Positions 21,919 to 32,339 of a DNA stretch of 64,000 nt are shown piece by piece (position 1 is the first letter of the stretch; the number at the start of each line of letters is the position of its first letter). A program made the translations under genes and the position numbers. Origin of the DNA: Notamacropus eugenii (lineage: Eukaryota; Chordata; Mammalia; Diprotodontia; Macropodidae); the NCBI RefSeq assembly GCF_028372415.1, contig NC_092872.1:15280479-15344478 (forward strand), given 5' to 3'. The notes below the pieces were generated by a model. The model ran no database searches and was not told the origin of the DNA. It worked only from the letters and a program-made list of their open reading frames with translations.

Positions 21919-22445
21919 AAATTTAGCATAAAAAATGAGACATTAAAAATTACAAGAGAAATTAACTGGAAACAAACCAAAGAAATAAAAAAAATGAGTA
22001 AACTTAAATTTATGAGCCCATAAACATTCGATAAATCATAGATTTCAACCTTGAAGGGAACGATGAGAAGGGAGAACATTTCAGGTATTTAGGGCAGCCT
22101 GTATGCAAAGACAGGTCCTCAGTAACCTTTGAGGACTGGAGGAATTAATCATCATTCTTTCTTTTTTGCTTAATCTAAATGTTAGTGGTAGTGTTACTCC
22201 TTTGTAAAGAACAATTCAGTTTTGAATTAAGGAAGTCCAACCTGGATAACACTGAAAAGAAATCCAGTTATATGAATCACAGGGACCTACCTTCCTAAGA
22301 CTGAGTAATGGAGCTGAAGCCAATAAGAAGAGGGGTATGCTATTATAGCCTTCATACCAATATCTAGAAAGTGGCCCACTGGTCAATATGATATTGTCAA
22401 CTCTAACTAAGCAGTCTGGTGACATATATAATAGGATAATAGCAT
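21919..22445. other. Unassigned non-coding DNA
   Basis: AT-rich sequence with nothing recognised. Confidence 0.3.
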
Positions 22446-22838
22446 TGGAGTTAAGAGGAACTTCAGAGGCCCTTTATCTTTACAAATGTAAATTGAGGCT
22501 TAGAGAGCTGAAGTGACTTATAAGATCATAGATTTAGAATTTCAAGATCATCTAGTCCAACACCTCTTATTTTACAGATGAGGAAACTGAGACCCAGGGA
22601 GCTTGAGTAATTTGGCCAAGGTCACAATGGTAGTAATTGTCAGAATTGTGATTTGAACCTAGGCTCTCTAGATTTCAAAGTCGATCAAAGGCTGCTCTTT
22701 TCATTATACCATGATTCTTAGATCTGGATTTAGAGAGGAACTTGCTGGCTATCTAGTTCAACAATCATCATTTGGAAACTGAGGCTCCATCAAGTAGCCC
22801 AAAGTCACATAACTGACAAATAGCAGAGCCTTTGACCT
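22446..22838 (-). mobile_element. Cluster of three MIR-type CORE-SINE pieces
   Basis: Three antisense copies follow each other: about 22446-22520, 22525-22735 ('agatcatctagtccaacacc', 'cagatgaggaaactgagacc', 'tttgaacctaggctctctag') and 22736-22838 ('tttggaaactgaggctccat', 'gtagcccaaagtcacataac'). Confidence 0.8.
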
Positions 22839-22839
22839 T

Positions 22840-22925
22840 TTATACTGTTATTTTCCTTAGTGCCAATAACAAGGTCTAGCATTTTGTAGGCATTTACAAA
22901 TGTTTGTTGGACTGAATTGATTAAA
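22840..22925 (+). mobile_element. L2 LINE 3' end
   Basis: 'ccttagtgccaataacaagg', 'tctagcattttgtaggcatt' and 'tacaaatgtttgttggactg' give the plus-oriented L2 terminus. Confidence 0.75.
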
Positions 22926-23667
22926 AAGAACCCAAACATTGTATTTCCTACAATGTTATGCACCGTGAAAGCTAGAATTTCACAACATAGCCATTGAGGT
23001 GGTTATAATGATTGCTTCTTATTATTTCATGTCTGTTGAGCATCAATGGTTTGTTCAGGTTCTTAAAGAGCACAAAATTGAACAAATTCTGTGGTAAAAG
23101 ACATAATCTAATTAGCCATCAGAAAGATCCCATAAATATTTATGCATAAAATCATAGGGCTGGATAGAAATTCAAATCAAATGCAAATGACTGTAAACCA
23201 ACCCATCAATTCCTCAGTTCATACTAACCCCCTTTATGAATTCAAAATGTCATTGAAGTATTTTTTTAATAACCACTTCATTTCAGCCAATTTTCTGGGT
23301 CTGTTCTTTGTTTCAATATGAACAAAATCATTCATCCTTCAGCTGTTGAAAGCTGCCCTTTAGAAACATAGTTCTAATTTCTTTCAAAAGCACTCCTATT
23401 TCAAAGAATTGTATTTCATTCCTCTGTCTTTACTAATGTCACTACATCATCCAGACTTTTTGCATTTGATATCCTGAAGGTATAGGTAAAAGGAACCTTG
23501 TTGAATAAAGGATTTGGAATGTACTCTATTTTATTTTCACTTATGCTAAATCCATCAATATGTCCTACCAAAAAGATAACAGAGCACAGAGTAGACGTAG
23601 TAAGTAATTTGGGGAGGGAGTGGCAGAAGGTGCATTTATTGCACTGACTGAAAGTAACGAGGATAAT
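22926..23667. other. Unassigned non-coding DNA with one protein-like frame
   Basis: No repeat recognised. The minus strand has a frame at 23416-23709 (97 codons). Its first ~14 codons lie in a SINE and the rest in unique sequence. A pyrimidine-rich stretch ending in TTGGTAG, which could be an acceptor, lies upstream of 'GACATATTGATGG'. I do not recognise the peptide. Confidence 0.25.
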
Positions 23668-23840
23668 ACGATCATAGAACTTAGAGCTAAAAGATAATCT
23701 AGTCTTCACCCTCTCATTTTACAGAGGAGGAAACTGAAACCTAGAAAAGTGACGCGCTCAAGTTCCCACAGGTAGTCATTGGCAGAGCTGGAATTCAAAC
23801 AATTCGAATATTCTGAATCCAAATTCCATGACCTTCAGTT
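23668..23840 (-). mobile_element. MIR-type CORE-SINE
   Basis: 'cgatcatagaacttagagct', 'ttttacagaggaggaaactg' and 'cagagctggaattcaaacaa' occur in antisense order. Confidence 0.8.
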
Positions 23841-23964
23841 TTGTGTACTAATTAAAATAATAAACCTAAAAACTCATTGAGGTGGTACTTGTGTCAAAAC
23901 ATGCTCCATTTTAATCATAGTGAAATGACTAGACAACAGGTTGTTGTTTTATATCATCCAAATA

Positions 23965-24335
23965 ATAATAATTGTAATGATATTAATATTAGCTCACATT
24001 TCCATGGTATTTTATGGTTATCATTGCTTCCTATACATGAACTTATTCAATACTCCTAATAACCGTTTGAGGTAGACCATACAAGGGTTGTCTTCATTTT
24101 GAAAGAGAAGACACCTGAGGGTCTCAGGGGTGGGGAACCTGTAGCCTCAAGGTCACATGTGAATTTCTAGGTCCTTGGGTGCTGCCTTTTAACTGAGTCC
24201 AAGTTGTACAGAACAAATCCTTTTATTAAGGGGTTTTGTTCTGTGAAGTTTGGATTCAGCAAAAGGGCTGCACTTGAGGATCCCCGGGCTAAGTAATTTA
24301 TCCAACTTACCTTACTCTGCAAGTAGCCAAGTAGT
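23965..24335 (-). mobile_element. MIR-type CORE-SINE interrupted by a hAT MITE
   Basis: The antisense MIR starts with an ATAATAATAATTG tail and 'catttccatggtattttatg'. It runs to 'agaagacacctgagggtct', then resumes after the MITE with 'aagtaatttatccaacttac' and 'ctgcaagtag'. The two halves join in the correct MIR order. Confidence 0.7.
24125..24293. mobile_element. hAT-type palindromic MITE
   Basis: It begins 'caggggtggggaacctgtag' and carries a near-palindromic centre ('aacaaatccttttattaagg', 'ggttttgttctgtgaagttt'). It ends in a decayed 'aggatccccgggc'. Its long self-complementary arms match the copy at 31700-31913. Confidence 0.7.
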
Positions 24336-24344
24336 CAAAAAGAC

Positions 24345-24482
24345 AATCAGACAATACATATTTATTACGTGCCAGCACTTCATTAAGCACTGAGTAGACA
24401 ATACAAAAAAAATAAATAAATAAACATGCCTTGACTTCAAGAAACCTACATTCTAATGAGGGAAGACACAGAAGTGTGAGAC
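24345..24482 (-). mobile_element. L2 LINE 3' end
   Basis: 'acatatttattacgtgccag', 'cattaagcactgagtagaca' and 'aacctacattctaatgaggg' are antisense L2. Confidence 0.75.
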
Positions 24483-25421
24483 GTTGAACCCAACAGCGCA
24501 AGCTTCATGTCTAGTGTTTCTCCCATTACGTTGACTTTCCTTACCGAATCCTCATTAGGTATCTTTTAAAAGAAATTTCAAGCAGATGCATTGGCATCAT
24601 GTAAACACACTTAAGAGTAATCTAAATATCTCCTTTATTATTTCCAGAGACATGAAAGACCACCTGCTCCAAGTCTGGCTTTGCATTATTACTATAATAA
24701 AGACCATATATGCAGAACCAACGAATCATGTATTTTAATCAGAAATATTCTTTGGGTCAACTACAAAGCAATTGCAAAACTATCTTCAAGGGCAAAGCAA
24801 ATGTATTTGAGAGTGGACATGTGACCACCATCAAGACAAATCTTGTTCCTCATTATATGCTGAATAAGTAGCTTTTGGAACTTAGCATCTATTACTTACT
24901 TCAAATGCTACATTTCTATAGATTTATAGGGTTGTCTCAGTGGGAGCTCACTGTCCTATCCAGTACGTAAAATTTTAGAACAAAGTGCATTCTGGCTGTA
25001 TTGAATCATCAATTTTTTTGTTAGAAATCTTTTAGGTATATTTTGGGTATCTAATATTCATGGTTATGATGGACTAGATTTTGCTATATACATGCCAGCC
25101 TCATTGATGTAGCAATCTCTCTCTCCAGTAATGTAGATGAAAATCCGTCCATACCTTCTGATCCTGTTTAACTACCATAAATTAATTATCATAAATTACC
25201 ATTAATTACCATAAAATCTTCCATTAGAAGGGTCCACACAAATGTACTGAGTGAGCCTTCCTTTAGTTCCTCTGACATTTTAGAGGTATCATTGATGCAA
25301 GGGTGGGGTGTGCCCATATCTCCTCCTTTCCTTTTATCTAACTGGAACGACTCTTTTTTTCATATCACTCATGTACATATATGTCTGATTTTATTTAGAG
25401 TGAAAATATTATGGAGATAAG
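24483..25421. other. Repeat-poor unique stretch
   Basis: About 0.94 kb without a recognised repeat or coding frame. It could hold conserved non-coding sequence but I cannot show this. A short ATTACCATAA-type reiteration lies near 25170-25215. Confidence 0.3.
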
Positions 25422-25680
25422 ACTTGGCATCATGACACATGCCTATAATTCTAGCTATCGGGGAAGCTGAGGTTGGTGGATCTCTTGAGTTCAGGAGTTC
25501 TAAACTGCAGTGGTATATGCTGCTCACGTGTCTGCACTGTTTTGCATTGATAAGGTGAGCTTCCAGGAATAGGGGGCATAATCAGGTTGCCTGAGGAGGG
25601 ACAACCACACCAATTTGGAGATAAATAAAAGTTCCTGTGCCAATACATAGTGAAACTGGGTCTGTGAGTAGCCCCTACAC
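25422..25680 (+). pseudogene. RN7SL: 7SL (SRP) RNA pseudogene, 3'-truncated
   Basis: The sequence follows 7SL RNA from its first nucleotides. The 5' domain is 'catgcctataattctagcta', 'gggaagctgaggttgg' and 'tcttgagttcaggagttcta'. The S domain continues through 'gtgtctgcactgttttgcat', 'aggttgcctgaggaggg' and 'aaagttcctgtgcc'. It stops near 'gtgagtagcccctacac', corresponding to about nt 265 of 299. The S-domain segment is present, so it derives from full 7SL RNA and is not an Alu/B1-like dimer. Many substitutions show that it is old and non-functional. The functional RNA scaffolds the signal recognition particle in the cytosol. Confidence 0.9.
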
Positions 25681-25932
25681 TTAATAATAGCAGCTAGCTA
25701 TAACACTTTAAGGTATACAAAATGCTTTACAAATATCTCTATCATCCTCACAACAAACTAGGGAGTTAGGTACTATTATTATACCCATTTTAAAAATGGG
25801 GAAACTGAGTCACATAGCAAGTAAGTGACTTGCCCAGAGTCACAGAGCTCGTAAGTGTCTGAGGTGGAATTTCAATTCAGATCTTCCTGACTCCAAATCT
25901 AGCACTCTCCCACCACTCTACGTGGCTATCTT
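25681..25932 (-). mobile_element. MIR-type CORE-SINE, full length
   Basis: It starts directly at the 7SL truncation point with the tail 'taataatagcagctagctat', then 'aatgctttacaaatatctct', 'gactgtgc'-free body 'tgacttgcccagagtcacag' and head 'ttcctgactccaaatctagc'. Confidence 0.9.
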
Positions 25933-25956
25933 GTCATACCTGCTGGGTTTCAGTTT

Positions 25957-25976
25957 TTTGTTTGTTTGTTTGTTTT
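25957..25976. repeat. (TTTG)n microsatellite
   Basis: Five TTTG-type units. Confidence 0.85.
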
Positions 25977-25994
25977 TTCCACCAGTATATAAGT

Positions 25995-26072
25995 ATATAG
26001 GCTGTTGGGAACAGAATTTGAATTCAAGTTTTCCTGATTCCAAATCTCCCATTCTATCCACTGAGTAATGTA
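25995..26072 (-). mobile_element. CORE-SINE head fragment
   Basis: 'ttgaattcaagttttcctga', 'ttccaaatctcccattctat' and 'ccactgagtaatgtaattgc' are an antisense SINE head. Confidence 0.65.
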
Positions 26073-27199
26073 ATTGCTATATACTTGCCACAGAATAATT
26101 CATAAACCTATGTTTGTAAGGCTCTGTTGCTTCTAAGATGTAATGCCAGTATTACCAATATTCAAGTCCTTCATTAAACAAGGCGACATGGAAGTATCTC
26201 CCGGACCTTGTGAAGTCTGAACATATATTCTAATGGGGAGAAAAATGAGGTGATTGTGTGGAGTGTGGTCTGTAAGAGGGCTGACCAAATACTGTTACTG
26301 AGTCTGTGATAAAGCTGCTGCCCTCAGTCGGCCTCAGTCCCTACTCCTAAGAAGGCAATACTCCCATTCCCTGCTCACTCTGATTACTCTGTGTAGCCAA
26401 AAAGGCTGCCAACAAATCCATCCAGATTTTCCCCGCTACGGGTTACTAACCAGCAACGCATACGCACAAAAGTAGGACAAGCTAGAGAGAACATTGGAAC
26501 AGGTGTTAATCTAAACAATTATCCAAGAGTTTGTACACAGGCAATTTGTTAAAGGGAAAGATGTTACTGTAGTAGACACAGTGATTAAACAACCATGGAT
26601 GGTTCGCAGGGGGTGATTTATATACTTAACCAGTTCAAAGGTGGGTGGTAAGATAATGGTGAGCCTAGCTATTAAATTCATTTCTGACATCCTTTCGTGA
26701 CTGAAGATAGCAGTGAGATGAGGAAGCTTTTTGGCTAGAATCCCTAAATGGGTCAATGGTTGTGATTTGAAGTTCTGCTTTTGAAACTGGTAAAAATCCA
26801 CTCTTCCTGTCAGATGGATTTAAGCCTTTTCTATTTGCCCAACTATAAATAGAACCAGCTAAATACAATCAATTCTCCATTCTCTCAGGGACTGGTGGTT
26901 AGGTGTGTGGATTGGACCCTTGTTTTCTTACTTTGCTCTCATATTTACATCCTGTCTTTCGAACATTTTGCTGCTCCTTAGCACTACTACCAAAGTGTAT
27001 GAAAGAAGAGGAGAGTTGGATGTGAGATATAGTCACAGAGTTATACTGATCATTAGCCATTTTAGTTAAAAGTCAAATGAGAGAGGAAGTTGAAATTATT
27101 GGCTAACACTGTTTGTGTTTTTATCCTTTTTGCCCTTTCATTATCCCTTTACCTTTCCAAATGGCAGAAATTGGTCAACACAAAATCTGAGTTTTGAGG
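26073..27199. other. Unassigned non-coding DNA
   Basis: Over 1 kb with no repeat I can name. The minus-strand 96-codon frame at 26511-26801 shows no recognisable domain. Confidence 0.3.
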
Positions 27200-27320
27200 T
27201 CAGGCCAATTCATTTCATTCAATTCAATATCTATAGATACTTACTAGGAGCCTAGGATTGTCACTGGGTGCCCAGAGAAAGGGACACTAGAAGAAGAAAC
27301 AGATATAGGCTAAGACGAAC
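27200..27320 (-). mobile_element. L2 LINE 3' end, degraded
   Basis: 'attcaattcaatatctatag', 'atacttactaggagcctagg' resemble the antisense L2 terminus. Confidence 0.5.
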
Positions 27321-27424
27321 CTCACTTGCTTTATTCTTTCACTAGGGCTCATTTTGATTATCCAACAAACATTGATCGAGTAGCTGCAATATCCTAGCTA
27401 AGCATATGGTCATGCGATTATCAT

Positions 27425-27570
27425 AGTAGCATAGACTCAGACTTGGACAGGACAAGTCATCCAGTACAGCCCCTCATTTTACAGATGAAACTGAAGCCTA
27501 ACGGGATTAAGAAGGGTCAATGGCAATGCTTAACCCAGGCAAAGGCCTTTCTCTATGTAGACCAGTGGAG
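27425..27570 (-). mobile_element. MIR-type CORE-SINE fragment
   Basis: 'acaagtcatccagtacagcc', 'cctcattttacagatgaaac' and 'tgaagcctaacgggattaag' are antisense MIR. Confidence 0.65.
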
Positions 27571-27574
27571 ATAA

Positions 27575-27800
27575 GGAAAGAGTGGACAGGTGATTTCACT
27601 AATAATAGGGAACTCCCTGTGCCAATGCAGAATGGAAGTTCTTTGCAATTTATAGTCTTAGAGAGTTGCCTAGACTGCCCTGAGGATGAACTGACCTGTT
27701 CAAGGTTACACAGCCAATTCGTGTAAGAGAAAGTGCTTGAAGCTGGGTCTTCTAGGCTCCAAGACCAGCTCTTTCTACCATGCCAAGTTTCTTCTTGTAT
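27575..27800 (-). mobile_element. tRNA-derived SINE, subfamily with a distinctive tail
   Basis: Antisense landmarks are 'gtgatttcactaataatagg', 'aactccctgtgccaatgcag', 'agtcttagagagttgcctag', 'caaggttacacagccaattc' and 'agctctttctaccatgccaa'. The same subfamily occurs at 36296-36515 (plus) and 56585-56760 (minus). The body differs from MIR after the CORE. Confidence 0.75.
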
Positions 27801-28860
27801 AACCCTGGCAGGAGCTAAATGACCTCTCAAGATAACAATACACAGACCCGAGATACCACAAATCTGCACCCTGTTTTTTCCCACCCAAATAAGACCACAA
27901 CCTGTCTTAGGCTTTGGTAGACTGAAAGTCCTACTCTGACCTCCTACAGTTATTTGTGGGTGACTTATTCACTTGCTTTTCTCTCTTTTCTATTCATTAT
28001 AATATTTAAGTATGTTCTCTTATAATAGTTTTGTAAAATGATAATGTATAACATGATATAACGCAACATAACATAACAATACAGTACTAAACAGAAACTT
28101 CTGGTCTAAGGCAATGTGTTCTCTTGACCTAGAGAAAGGAAGGATGGCTAGTGTTGTTCCCTTGAGCTTTACCTACATGTGCTATTTGCACACTCATTGC
28201 AGTGCTCAAACTTTAAGTCATTTTCCATCTCTACTTTTCCTGGCCAACTCTCACTGGGTAGAGAGAAGTAACAGAATATTAGTTTATGGCCCTGGTATTT
28301 ACCAGGCTCATGCTTTTGTACTGAAAAAGGTTACTTTAGGTGTCAAAAGCAATCCAAAAATGCAGAATGTTCCCAACATAGGTCAATACAGCTTTCTTTA
28401 ATACAAACAACGTCATTTTCCACATCCATTTTTTCTGTAGTGTTGAATAAATTTAAACTCCTTTATATCAATGGTAACTATGCCCCTTGATAGAAGACAA
28501 AAAACTATTAGCAGTAGAAGAGTAACTTAAGGAAGTGAGATTGTCAGACCCCCAAATGTCAAAAAGACTGTCAATGTAAGAGATTTATGTCTGCCTAGAG
28601 AATGCTTGCACCAGCCTGGAGTCACCCGTGAAGGATGCTGCCTCTGGGCGGGGAATTATACCTGGTATATAATACATAAGTAGTCTATCTGTGCTGTTGA
28701 TTTAAGTTGCCTAGCAGATTTCTGCTGAGACAGAAAATAGATAAGATACACTCTCCTGCAACCAAGGGTCATAACAGAACCACTTCTGTGCCTTTCAATA
28801 GGAATGTCTGAAGCTAGTTTACAGTGACTTTAGATCTGGAGCTCCTAATCTTTTTCTGGG
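27801..28860. other. Unassigned non-coding DNA
   Basis: Contains a 95-codon plus frame (28114-28401) without recognisable features. Nothing else is recognised. Confidence 0.3.
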
Positions 28861-28876
28861 AGCTCTGTGAATTTTT

Positions 28877-29453
28877 CCCATTTAATAATACTTTATTTTT
28901 CAAATTACATGTAAAGATAGTTACACTTTTATAGATTTTGAGGTCCAATTTTTTTTCTCCTTCCATCCCCTCCCCTCTCCCCAAGAGAGCAATCTGATAT
29001 AGGTTATACATGTATAATCATATTAAACGTATTTCCACATTATTCATGTTGTGAAAGAAGAATCAGAACAAAAGGGAAAACCCACAGAAAGAAAAAACAA
29101 AAAAGAGAAAATAATAGGCTTCCATCTGCATTCAGACTCCACAGTTCTTTCTCTGGATATGGACAGCATTTTCCAACATAAGTCTCTGGCAATTGTCTTA
29201 GATCATTGCTGAGAAGAGTTCCATCTACCACAGTCGATCACTGTACAATGTTGCTGTTAATTTTTAACCACGCACAAAGTTCTCTTGGTTCTACTCACTT
29301 CACTCAGCATCAGTTCATATAAATCTTTCCAAGTTTTTCTAAAGTCTGCCTGCTCATCATTTCCCATACCACAATAGTATTCCATTACATTCATATACCA
29401 CAACTTGTTCAGTCATTCTCTTAATTTCTAATTCTTTGCCACCACAGAAAAGA
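28877..29453 (-). mobile_element. L1 LINE 3' end with target-site duplication
   Basis: The minus strand encodes the L1 ORF2 C-terminal LWYMNVMEYYCGM-like string ('attccattacattcatatac' antisense) and the 3' UTR. Short direct repeats flank it: AGCTCTGTGAATTTTT at 28861-28876 and AGCTCTGTGATTTTCT at 29454-29469, 14 of 16 matching. It is 5'-truncated. Confidence 0.88.
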
Positions 29454-29469
29454 AGCTCTGTGATTTTCT

Positions 29470-29829
29470 GTCTTTGTGGGGTGGAAGACTAGAACCCCAA
29501 AAAGGGTAAACTCTGCTTCAAGTTTCCTTTATGGAGACTGTAGCTCTGAGAAGTCCATGCTCTAGGCTAAGCAACTAAGTCATTATCATCTAGGATTTCC
29601 TGTGGTAATAAAAATGTACGCTCTTCAAACCTGGGCCAATCCATGATTCCCCAGATCATCTGTCTATCTCTACCCCAGAAATCTTTTTTCTCATGGTGAT
29701 GAGGCCTCCATCCCTACAGCCTCCTACTCTGATGGTGAATTCCCTCCAGATCCTCCATTTGAGGGTGCATTCATGGTTTCCTCAAACTTAGAATAACCCA
29801 TGACTCCTTGGATTTGCTTTGTCCCTAAA
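29470..29829. other. Unassigned non-coding DNA
   Basis: CT-rich text that might be further L2, but I cannot place it. Confidence 0.3.
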
Positions 29830-29992
29830 TGGATACATTTCACCCCCTCCTCCACCATTTTTAGATCCCTTTTATGTGTTTTTCTTTCCTACCTGAATGT
29901 AAGCTCCTTGAGGGCAGTGGCTATTTTTTTTTACATTTGTGTTTTCCCAGTGCTTAGCACATTGTAAATGCTTAATAAAGGTTATATCTATC
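29830..29992 (+). mobile_element. L2 LINE 3' end
   Basis: 'gaatgtaagctccttgaggg', 'ttcccagtgcttagcacatt' and 'gtaaatgcttaataaaggtt' are well preserved, followed by a TCTA-type run. Confidence 0.85.
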
Positions 29993-30164
29993 TCTACCCC
30001 TCTATCCATCTATCATCTACCTAGCTAGCTAGCTATTTTAAAGATAAGGATCTCATGTATATGCTTTCATAGTAAAGAGACAGCAATAGGAAAACATGAC
30101 ATTTAAAAATGTAATAATCCATGCATTCATTCGAACCACATACATACATTTTTTCTGAATAATA

Positions 30165-30345
30165 TTCTAGTGTTTTTCCCAATTTCATGTAAAAATAATT
30201 TTGAACACTCATTTTAAAAAGATTTTTGAGTTCTAAATTCTTTCCCTACCTCCCTCCTCTCCCTGCTCCCCGATATGGTAAGCAAATTGATATAGATTAT
30301 ACATATGCAATTATGTAAAACATATTTCCATATTAGTCCACACAC
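30165..30345 (-). mobile_element. L1 LINE 3' UTR fragment
   Basis: 'tttgagttctaaattctttc', 'cccgatatggtaagcaaatt' and 'gatatagattatacatatgc' match the antisense 3' UTR shared with the other L1 copies here. Confidence 0.75.
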
Positions 30346-30784
30346 ATGTATTCAAACTACTTTCTCTTGTGTTTTATCCATCACTGGCTTACCTAACTTC
30401 ATGGGAAGGCTCTAGACCAATCAAAATTTCCATCATCACTGTATTCAGCAAAAATTCCCCAAGGTTTGGTTCAGGTATAGAACATAATGTTTTCTTCTTC
30501 TGTCTCTTCAAAATATAGTGATAACATGGTTTGAGACTCATTCAATCTGGTCACTGTTCTCAAAGCTCCTATAATAAAAGGGCTTTCCTCTCACTTTACT
30601 GTTTTTTTTCTTCCGTGTTTCCTGTAAATTCTCAGCAGGCTTCACAGGATCCAACAGAAATAATTAATGACTGAATAGTGAGTGGGTGCTGCCTGTCTTT
30701 GATTTTTATTGAGTCAAAGGAATCTGCAGGGAAAACACCAACAAACCCAACTGCACATTTGATGCAACATAATCTTATTTAGAG
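30346..30784. other. Unassigned non-coding DNA
   Basis: Nothing recognised. Confidence 0.3.
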
Positions 30785-30912
30785 TCACTGATTTAAGAAC
30801 TAGAAAGATCCTAAGAGATGAGCCTGGTCCAGCTCCCTCATTTTATGGATGCGTAGGCTGAGACCCAGAAAGAGATTAAGCATACTAGGTCAGGATGTCA
30901 AAGGTATAGGCC
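30785..30912 (-). mobile_element. MIR-type CORE-SINE fragment
   Basis: 'tgatttaagaactagaaaga', 'cagctccctcattttatgga' and 'tgcgtaggctgagacccaga' are antisense MIR. Confidence 0.7.
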
Positions 30913-31295
30913 ATGTTTCAATACTTTTTTTTTTAAAATGGTGACTTCCTCAATTTTAACACTCTTCTGATGCATATAGGAGCCCCTCCATATTTTAATA
31001 AATGGCCTTGATTATTTGTTGTGAATGAATCTCCCCTGGTGGCCAACATTCTAGGGATCTGGAGCATCTATGACTTTAAGTTCTGGCCCTGATAGGGTTG
31101 GTCACCACCTTCTATCTTGGAAGAACCTATCAAAACTTTCATTCTATTGGCATAATTTTCAAGAATTTAGGGTCAACTCCGTGTTATGATGAGGCACCAG
31201 AACAGGCTACTATAGAGAACTTGTCCCATACTTTTGTAAAACAAGAAGCTTAGGGGGCAAAATTACAACTGGAAGCTATGGCAACCAGCTAAAAT
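30913..31295. other. Unassigned non-coding DNA
   Basis: Nothing recognised. Confidence 0.3.
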
Positions 31296-31534
31296 AGGGA
31301 CTATTAACCTGGGTTCTATAGCCCTCCAAGGTTCCATAGCGAGATTTCAGGGAGTCCATGAACTTGCAAGGGAAAAATTATACCTTTATTTCAATCTATT
31401 GGTTTCTTTTGCAATTCTATATATTTTATTGTATGCACTTATAAAACATTATTCTGAGAAGAAATTCGTAGGTTCCTTTAGACTGCCAAAAGAGTCTATG
31501 CCCAAAACAAAAATAAAAGTTAGTAAACTCTGAG
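31296..31534 (+). mobile_element. hAT-type MITE, second copy
   Basis: 'ctattaacctgggttctata', 'tttcagggagtccatgaact', 'acattattctgagaagaaat' and the right end 'gttagtaaactctg' match the same family as 19189-19380, in opposite orientation. Decayed terminal inverted repeats are visible. Confidence 0.7.
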
Positions 31535-31699
31535 CAAAAGCAGTCTCCAAATTATATGTGTGATCTTCTTTCTCTAGTTTAAAGTCTGATTCCTCCCACA
31601 ATTCCAGGCCTTGACACTTCATGTCAGTTCTTACTTGACAAAGATATGATTACCTAAGCCAATTATCACTCAAACAAAAAAAGGACAGAGCTATAGTCC

Positions 31700-31913
31700 T
31701 ATGAGTGGTGAGGAACCTGTGGTCTTGAGGCCACATGTAACCCTCTAGGACTAGGTCCTCAAGTGTTTCCCTTTGGTTGAATCCAAACTAAACTTAACAA
31801 ATCCCCTTAATACAAGGATTTGTTCTGTAAAACTTGGACTCAGTTAAAAGGCCAGACCCAAGGATCTAGAAGGTCACACGTGACCTCAAGGCTTCAGGTT
31901 CCCCACCCCATCC
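31700..31913. mobile_element. hAT-type palindromic MITE, complete
   Basis: Its left arm ('gtggtgaggaacctgtggtc', 'ttgaggccacatgtaaccct') is mirrored by the right arm ('ggtcacacgtgacctcaagg', 'cttcaggttccccacccc'). The centre has 'aacaaatccccttaatacaa', 'ggatttgttctgtaaaactt'. Both ends are present, unlike the 24125 copy. Confidence 0.8.
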
Positions 31914-32198
31914 TAGACCCTTAACTATGAACTTAAAAGCACAGAAGACTTGATTGAATAGAGTACTGATGTTTCTAGCACTTGTAAGTGTGAAAGCTCT
32001 GACAGCAATATATACTCAATTCCAGCTTCCACCTTCTCATAACTATTTCCTAAATACTCCCAATAATCTGGTTTTCTGCAAAGTAGTCAAATTAACTGTA
32101 AGCCTATAGACAACAACTTAGAAGCACACTTGTAATTGGGTAATGGATATGGAATCCAATCAGAAACCCTGGTTTTGTGTTCTCATTTTGTTGTTTCT

Positions 32199-32202
<4 letters not shown>
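31914..32202. other. Unassigned non-coding DNA
   Basis: Nothing recognised. Confidence 0.3.
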
Positions 32203-32287
<85 letters not shown>

Positions 32288-32337
32288 TTCTCTTCCCCCT
32301 TCTTCCTCCTCCTCCATATATATGCATATATATATAT
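32203..32337. repeat. (CT)n microsatellite followed by (AT)n
   Basis: CT units with CTTT interruptions run to about 32297, then CCT-rich text and a short ATATAT run at 32317-32337. Confidence 0.95.
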
Positions 32338-32339
32338 AC

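Noticed and set aside
26090-26900. Possible LTR-type sequence (a 'gataaagctgctgccct' word and an internal frame)
   Set aside because: No paired terminal repeats, primer-binding site or recognisable retroviral protein text. I could not support any LTR-element call in the window.
28114-28401. 95-codon plus-strand frame
   Set aside because: No recognisable domain, no splice or promoter context. Frames of this length are expected in 64 kb.
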